Positions 30,576 to 34,371 of a stretch of DNA of 34,371 nucleotides are shown here, piece after piece. Origin of the DNA: JACQGD01 sp045628725. Lineage in GTDB: Bacteria; Patescibacteriota; Saccharimonadia; Saccharimonadales; Saccharimonadaceae. How positions within the stretch are numbered: position 1 is the stretch's first letter; the number at the start of each line of letters is the position of its first letter. Both the position numbers and the translations under genes were made by a program. The notes beneath the pieces are model-generated. The model was not told the origin of the DNA, did not search any database, and worked only from the letters and a program-made list of their open reading frames with translations. Location of the stretch: NCBI GenBank assembly GCA_045628725.1, contig JAZQPT010000008.1, positions 1 through 34,371 of the forward strand, written 5' to 3'.

Positions 30576-31652
30576 CTATTCGTACTGAATCGGTTGATCT
30601 TGTTCGCTGCTACGTCGACGTTTTAATCGTCGTTTTGCCGATTCTTTTGTTTGCTGTGATCGACGTTCCGTGATGAACTCGCGGCGATTTTCAAGCATCT
30701 CTAATTCTTGTTTGAAACTTTGGTAAATGCGATAGCGCTTTGCATCGATTGTTCCATCGGCAAGACCGGCTTTTACTTGGCAGCCGTCTTCGGTGTCGTG
30801 GATACAGTTGGTATAGCGACATAGTCGTGCCGCAGCGAATATTTCGGGAAATAAATGCTCTAAATCTTCGGCGTCGCCCCATAACTGTAATTCACGAATG
30901 CCCGGCGTATCGATAATCATTCCGCCATTTGGCAGCACAAATAACTCACGGTGAACGGTTGTATGGCGTCCTTTTGAATCTTTTTCGCGTATAGCAGCCG
31001 TTGCCTGGATTTCGGCACCAAGCAATCGGTTAGTCAGCGTTGATTTACCAGCGCCAGACGATCCCATAATGACAATTGTTTTGCCTGGGGTAATATACTG
31101 CTCGACTGCAGATAAATCAGTGTCATCGCGGGCACTTAGTATGACCGTATCAGCCGCTAAATCTTTTAGTTGTGCTTGTTTGTCGCTGGCATCGAGTGCT
31201 TTGTCAGCTTTATTCAGTAATATGACGACGGATATATTTTGACTAGCTAGTTGAAAGATATATCGCTCAAGTCGTTCAGGGCTAAAGTCGTGATCTAACG
31301 GTTGAACAATAAACGCCAGATCGACATTGGCGGCGATTACTTGTTTATCTAATTGGCGCCCTACGTGCCCACGGACGATTTCGCTAGAGCGGGGCAATAC
31401 CTGGTGGATAATCGCTGACGTCTCGTCGCTCATTTCAATTGCTACCCAGTCACCGATTTTTGGCATATCGACTGACTTAGATTTATGCATCGCGTTGCCA
31501 GACAATCGGGCGGATATTTCTTTAGGTGTAACTATCTTAAAGTAGTGGCCATGGTCGGCGGTAACGCGGGCAGGTAGTAATCCATCACGGTCAGCAGCCG
31601 CCCATTCGCTCGCACGTTCGTCGTTCCATCCGTAGGTTTCTAGTGTACTCAT
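30576..31652 (-). CDS. rsgA: Small ribosomal subunit biogenesis GTPase RsgA
   Basis: The 358-aa circularly permuted GTPase acts in late 30S maturation. The order G4 NKAD (147-150), G1 GSSGAGKST (197-205), G3 DTPG (248-251) proves the permutation; an OB domain (about 25-85) precedes it and a zinc site follows (Cys278, Cys283, His285, Cys291). The C-terminal tail is very basic (about 330-350). TACACT lies eight bases before the ATG with no Shine-Dalgarno. Same strand as the SRAP gene, 33 nt upstream of it. Confidence 0.95.
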   Translation of the reverse strand: MSTLETYGWNDERASEWAAADRDGLLPARVTADHGHYFKIVTPKEISARLSGNAMHKSKSVDMPKIGDWVAIEMSDETSAIIHQVLPRSSEIVRGHVGRQLDKQVIAANVDLAFIVQPLDHDFSPERLERYIFQLASQNISVVILLNKADKALDASDKQAQLKDLAADTVILSARDDTDLSAVEQYITPGKTIVIMGSSGAGKSTLTNRLLGAEIQATAAIREKDSKGRHTTVHRELFVLPNGGMIIDTPGIRELQLWGDAEDLEHLFPEIFAAARLCRYTNCIHDTEDGCQVKAGLADGTIDAKRYRIYQSFKQELEMLENRREFITERRSQQTKESAKRRLKRRRSSEQDQPIQYE

Positions 31653-31660
31653 TACATTAC

Positions 31661-31666
31661 AGTGTA
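31661..31666 (-). promoter_or_regulatory. Possible -10 of rsgA, leaderless
   Basis: TACACT on the minus strand (31666-31661), eight nt before ATG 31652. Four of six consensus bases. Confidence 0.4.
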
Positions 31667-31678
31667 CAGAGAATATTG

Positions 31679-31720
31679 ATATTTCGATAGTCGTCTATCT
31701 GACAGCCCCCTTCGAAATAT
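31679..31720. repeat. Inverted repeat upstream of rsgA and the surface protein
   Basis: ATATTTCGA (31679-31687) and TCGAAATAT (31712-31720) are perfect inverted copies 24 bases apart, between two divergent genes. It could be a hairpin or a dyad operator. Confidence 0.5.
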
Positions 31721-31750
31721 TAAATAATACTTATAAAATATCTTTTATCA

Positions 31751-31779
31751 TAGTCAAATAATGATAATCATGGTAAGAT
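31751..31779 (+). promoter_or_regulatory. Candidate promoter with Fur-like box
   Basis: TAGTCA (31751-31756), a 17-nt spacer and TAAGAT (31774-31779). The spacer holds AATAATGATAATCAT (31757-31771), which agrees with 15 of 19 positions of the E. coli Fur box when extended to 31775. A repressor there would block the promoter. No Fur gene is in the window. Confidence 0.35.
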
Positions 31780-31827
31780 AGCCTTAAATTAAGCCTACAT
31801 GTGGAGTGTGGAGAAGAGGTTACGTTC

Positions 31828-34371
31828 ATGGGACTCAGTATAAAGCCGAATCGTATTACGCATCGGATAGTAACTTTAATAGCAGTAATGGCGATTATCG
31901 CGCAGCCAATGTATGCGGTAGTGGCAACGCAGGTCGCGAATGCGGCAAGTGTTGTGCACACCAACCAGCTCCCTGGTGGTTGGAATTTTAGAGAAACACG
32001 ATCAGCTGGATCTAATGAGCTTGTTCCAGGTGGCCTGCATGTGAAAACCGTCCAGAGCGATAATGGGAATGCACAGTCGAAAGCTGCTGGCTACTATCCT
32101 GCGAGCTTCAAACTCTCTGACGCGGGCGTTGTAGATATTGATTTTGCATCACATGCAGGGGTGCTTCCGAGCCTACAGCTTGGAGTTGATAAGGACGGAA
32201 ATGGCAGCTGGGATGGATACCTTGTGTACGAACCATGGGCATACGGGAATGGCCAGTGGTGGACGAGCAAAGATTTTGGTCTAAGTAATGGCAGTGGCTA
32301 TACGAATATGGGTACACTTGCGCAGTATTCGGCGGCAAATCCTTCGGCTAGGGTGATAACAATAGGTTATTCTCTAGGTTCAGGGGTTATCGGCGAAGCT
32401 GTAATTACCAAGTTGCAGGCAGGCGGAATAGAGTATACTTTTGACTTAGCTCCTCTCGGGACACCTGTAAATCTAAAACCCGTTACCGGTTCGGCAACCA
32501 GCAACCCGGCATTTTCTATGACATGGAATGCTGTAGCTGGGGCAACTAAGTATGAATACAGGACTTCATATTCCCAAGTGAATGATACGACTCTGGGCGA
32601 GACAATCTATAGTGATAGTAGTGAATCTAGCGGTAATTATCTATTAGGATCAACAACAATTACGCGAAATAACAATAGTACACCTGCAGCAGACTATTAC
32701 TGGCAAGTGCGCGCTGGGAATGCTTCACAGTGGAGTAAATGGAGTGCGGTAGCGAAAGTTACCGTTGAATACACGCCTCCATCTATAACCGCAAAGGCAG
32801 GCGATAAAGTACTCACTAGCGTATCTCCCGCGGATCCTGTTGTTCTACTTGATGGAAAAAATACAACTTTCCTGGCTGATCTTTCCGATAGTCAGAGTGG
32901 TCCTTACGGTGCTTCCATTGAACTATTCAAAGCAAATTCAGACGGTAGTTATGGTACGTGGGTTAAAGATAATACAAATGGTACAGGAAATGTTCGCTAC
33001 GGCGCACAACCAAAGCTTGTACATGACACTTCTGCTCTAAACGGAAAATATGGCCTTAAAATTGTCGCTCAGGATAAGGCTGGTAATTCTATCACGAAGT
33101 ATTACTACTTTACGATCGACAGCACAGTTCCTACGGTGAGTATCAAGACTGGTTCAACATCTCCAACTGACGGAACCCTTGGATCGAACCCATATTCACG
33201 TATTAGCTTCAAACTTCATGACGCAGGCAAAAACCTCAAAGAAGTGCTTGTAAACGGACACGCGTATAATCGTGGCGGTGAATGGAACGATCTTAACTGG
33301 AGTAATATCACGAAAACACACCTTGTTGAAGGGCTAAACGTTGTAACTGTGCGCGATACTGCGGGTAACGAATCTCAGATTAGTTTCGTCTACGATGCGG
33401 TTAGTCCTACAGCAACATTTACGTACTCAAATAATAACGGCGATGCAGTTACTAAAGACAATGTGACCGTTACTATGAATACAACTGAACCTATCGTAAC
33501 GCCAGCGGGCTGGACGATGGTAAATAGTAGCAAGTTTACAAAAGTACACGCAGTAAATGATAAATATACATTGCTCATTGCTGATATCGCAGGCAATTCA
33601 TCAACTGTAAAATATGAAGTAAAGCGTATCGATAGGGTAGCTCCAACTATCACTGGATTTACAAATGGTCTTACTTATAAAGGCTTAGTAACATTCACCG
33701 CAACTGATCAAAATCTAGATAAAATTCTCGTTAACGGCAGTAGTGTTCCACTAAAAAGTGCGGGCGGCTGGTCATACACTCCGAAGACAGCAATTTCAGG
33801 CAACGGAGTCTATATTATTACTGCTGTTGATAAAGCAGGTAATGAAACGCGTAGCACTTTCACGATAGACAATTCCATTCTTGTCACGACTGAGGTGATT
33901 GATGGTTCAACTTCAACACCTACAGTAAGTGGGTCTGCGAAATGGAACGCGGACGGCACTTCAGTGTCAAACACTCCTTTGCAGATATTGATTAACGGTG
34001 TTGGATATGACACTGAAACTGACGTTAGCGGAGCATGGAGCGTTACCGTTTCTCCTGCGTTAGCGAATGGTACATATTCATTTGCAGTTACTGTAGGTTC
34101 TGGTCAGGCGATAGGTGAACGGCAAGGAAGCTTTACGGTTACTGCTCCGATTGCTGAAACATCAACAACTTCAGATAATCAGTCGGAGACCGCATTGCAA
34201 ACCTCATCTACTACTACTACTACTACTACTACATCTCCTCGTCTTCTTGCGACAGCCACTTCGGTGGCGGGCAACGGAGTAGTGGGTGTTAGTACGACCG
34301 ATGAAGTTGCTACACCTGCGACACCTGAAGTGACAGAGCCATCAGTCCTTGGTGCTGAAGCGCAAAAAACT
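31828..34371 (+). CDS. Large secreted Ig-like repeat surface protein (3' truncated)
   Basis: The open frame runs at least 848 codons to the window end with no stop. A basic start and hydrophobic core (about 12-38, ending AQVANAAS-like with ANA-A cleavage) form a signal peptide. A first ~170-residue domain (LPGGWNFRETRSAG, GSWDGYLVYEPW) is followed by a fibronectin/Ig-like region (about 220-315, ending KWSAVAKVTVEYTPP) and four or more Ig-like repeats with VTFTATDQNLDKILVNG and AVDKAGNETRSTFTID patterns, as in bacterial Big/PKD-type adhesins. A Thr tract from (ACT)7 and a VLGAEA segment precede the end. AGAGG lies eight bases before ATG 31828. Likely a surface adhesin or S-layer-like protein; the anchor is outside the window. 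Confidence 0.85.
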   Translation, partial: MGLSIKPNRITHRIVTLIAVMAIIAQPMYAVVATQVANAASVVHTNQLPGGWNFRETRSAGSNELVPGGLHVKTVQSDNGNAQSKAAGYYPASFKLSDAGVVDIDFASHAGVLPSLQLGVDKDGNGSWDGYLVYEPWAYGNGQWWTSKDFGLSNGSGYTNMGTLAQYSAANPSARVITIGYSLGSGVIGEAVITKLQAGGIEYTFDLAPLGTPVNLKPVTGSATSNPAFSMTWNAVAGATKYEYRTSYSQVNDTTLGETIYSDSSESSGNYLLGSTTITRNNNSTPAADYYWQVRAGNASQWSKWSAVAKVTVEYTPPSITAKAGDKVLTSVSPADPVVLLDGKNTTFLADLSDSQSGPYGASIELFKANSDGSYGTWVKDNTNGTGNVRYGAQPKLVHDTSALNGKYGLKIVAQDKAGNSITKYYYFTIDSTVPTVSIKTGSTSPTDGTLGSNPYSRISFKLHDAGKNLKEVLVNGHAYNRGGEWNDLNWSNITKTHLVEGLNVVTVRDTAGNESQISFVYDAVSPTATFTYSNNNGDAVTKDNVTVTMNTTEPIVTPAGWTMVNSSKFTKVHAVNDKYTLLIADIAGNSSTVKYEVKRIDRVAPTITGFTNGLTYKGLVTFTATDQNLDKILVNGSSVPLKSAGGWSYTPKTAISGNGVYIITAVDKAGNETRSTFTIDNSILVTTEVIDGSTSTPTVSGSAKWNADGTSVSNTPLQILINGVGYDTETDVSGAWSVTVSPALANGTYSFAVTVGSGQAIGERQGSFTVTAPIAETSTTSDNQSETALQTSSTTTTTTTTSPRLLATATSVAGNGVVGVSTTDEVATPATPEVTEPSVLGAEAQKT
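34210..34233 (+). repeat. (ACT)7 trinucleotide tract
   Basis: Seven ACT followed by ACA encode eight Thr in a linker of the surface protein. Slippage would change linker length without a frameshift. Confidence 0.85.

Noticed and set aside
31644..31667. GTGTAC repeated at 31644 and 31662 as an operator
   Set aside because: Two short direct copies 18 bp apart over the rsgA start are easily expected by chance and show no dyad beyond GTAC.
31731..31964. Minus-strand ORF over the start of the large surface protein
   Set aside because: It overlaps the signal peptide of a long, well-supported frame and its hydrophobic look comes from the complement of that signal peptide.
1..34371. Alternative genetic code (UGA or UAG as sense)
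   Set aside because: ftsA, the nrdR-like gene and the 17697 gene end at UGA, and rpsA, rpsU, map and ileS end at UAG, at the expected protein lengths. Only the pilin gene has an internal UAG.
1..34371. CRISPR array, insertion sequence, prophage or toxin-antitoxin pair
   Set aside because: No regularly spaced repeats, transposase, integrase or phage genes are visible. The HTH-recJ and ROK-protease pairs do not look like toxin-antitoxin modules.

Overview
The window looks like a chromosomal segment from a member of Candidatus Saccharibacteria (TM7, Patescibacteria/CPR). This is inferred from compact genes, a short initiation factor IF2, an S1 with only four repeats, small KGG and ChaB-like proteins, surface proteins with LPxTG or VLGA motifs, and many housekeeping proteins with reduced or altered metal sites. 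UGA, UAG and UAA all end genes here, so the UGA=Gly code of Gracilibacteria and Absconditabacteria does not apply.

Layout. Positions 1-470: 3' end of a 23S rRNA, spacer, 5S rRNA and terminator. 522-3031: membrane-anchored M14 zinc carboxypeptidase, a structured gene-free stretch that may hold a minus-strand small RNA, and a KGG-motif protein with a near-consensus promoter. 3076-5016: ROK-family kinase overlapping a zinc metallopeptidase (minus), then a coiled-coil surface protein ending in LPTTG. 5160-8573: translation cluster rpsA, infB and a small unknown gene. 8570-12028 (minus): fmt, def, priA. 12053-14789: phosphoribosyltransferase-like protein, winged-helix protein, recJ. 14868-15539: a type IV pilin-like gene with an in-frame amber codon. 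15588-17599: rpsU, GatB/YqeY-like gene, adk, map. 17697-19139: secreted protein with an unnamed domain. 19178-22430: murI (minus) divergent from ftsA, then ftsZ. 22442-23770: nrdR-like gene, thioredoxin-fold gene and VKOR. 23854-26934: T-box riboswitch and ileS. 27109-29041: two divergent alpha/beta hydrolases and a VanZ-like membrane protein. 29083-31652: ChaB-like protein, 3-methyladenine glycosylase, SRAP protein (minus), rsgA (minus). 31828 to the window end: a large secreted Ig-like surface protein, cut by the window edge.

Themes. (1) At least ten genes have a -10-like hexamer 6-11 nt before the start codon and no room for a Shine-Dalgarno, so their mRNAs should be leaderless or nearly so. 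Other genes have clear AAGGAG sites, so two initiation modes seem to coexist. (2) Several conserved proteins have lost signature residues: NrdR has no zinc-ribbon cysteines, SRAP has no Cys2, the thioredoxin next to VKOR has no CxxC, and IleRS has HHGT instead of HxGH. (3) RNA-level regulation is dense: an ileS T-box with an apparently very short specifier hairpin, a structured rpsA leader with a seven-codon ORF, and a terminator built into the 3' coding end of the convergent fmt gene.
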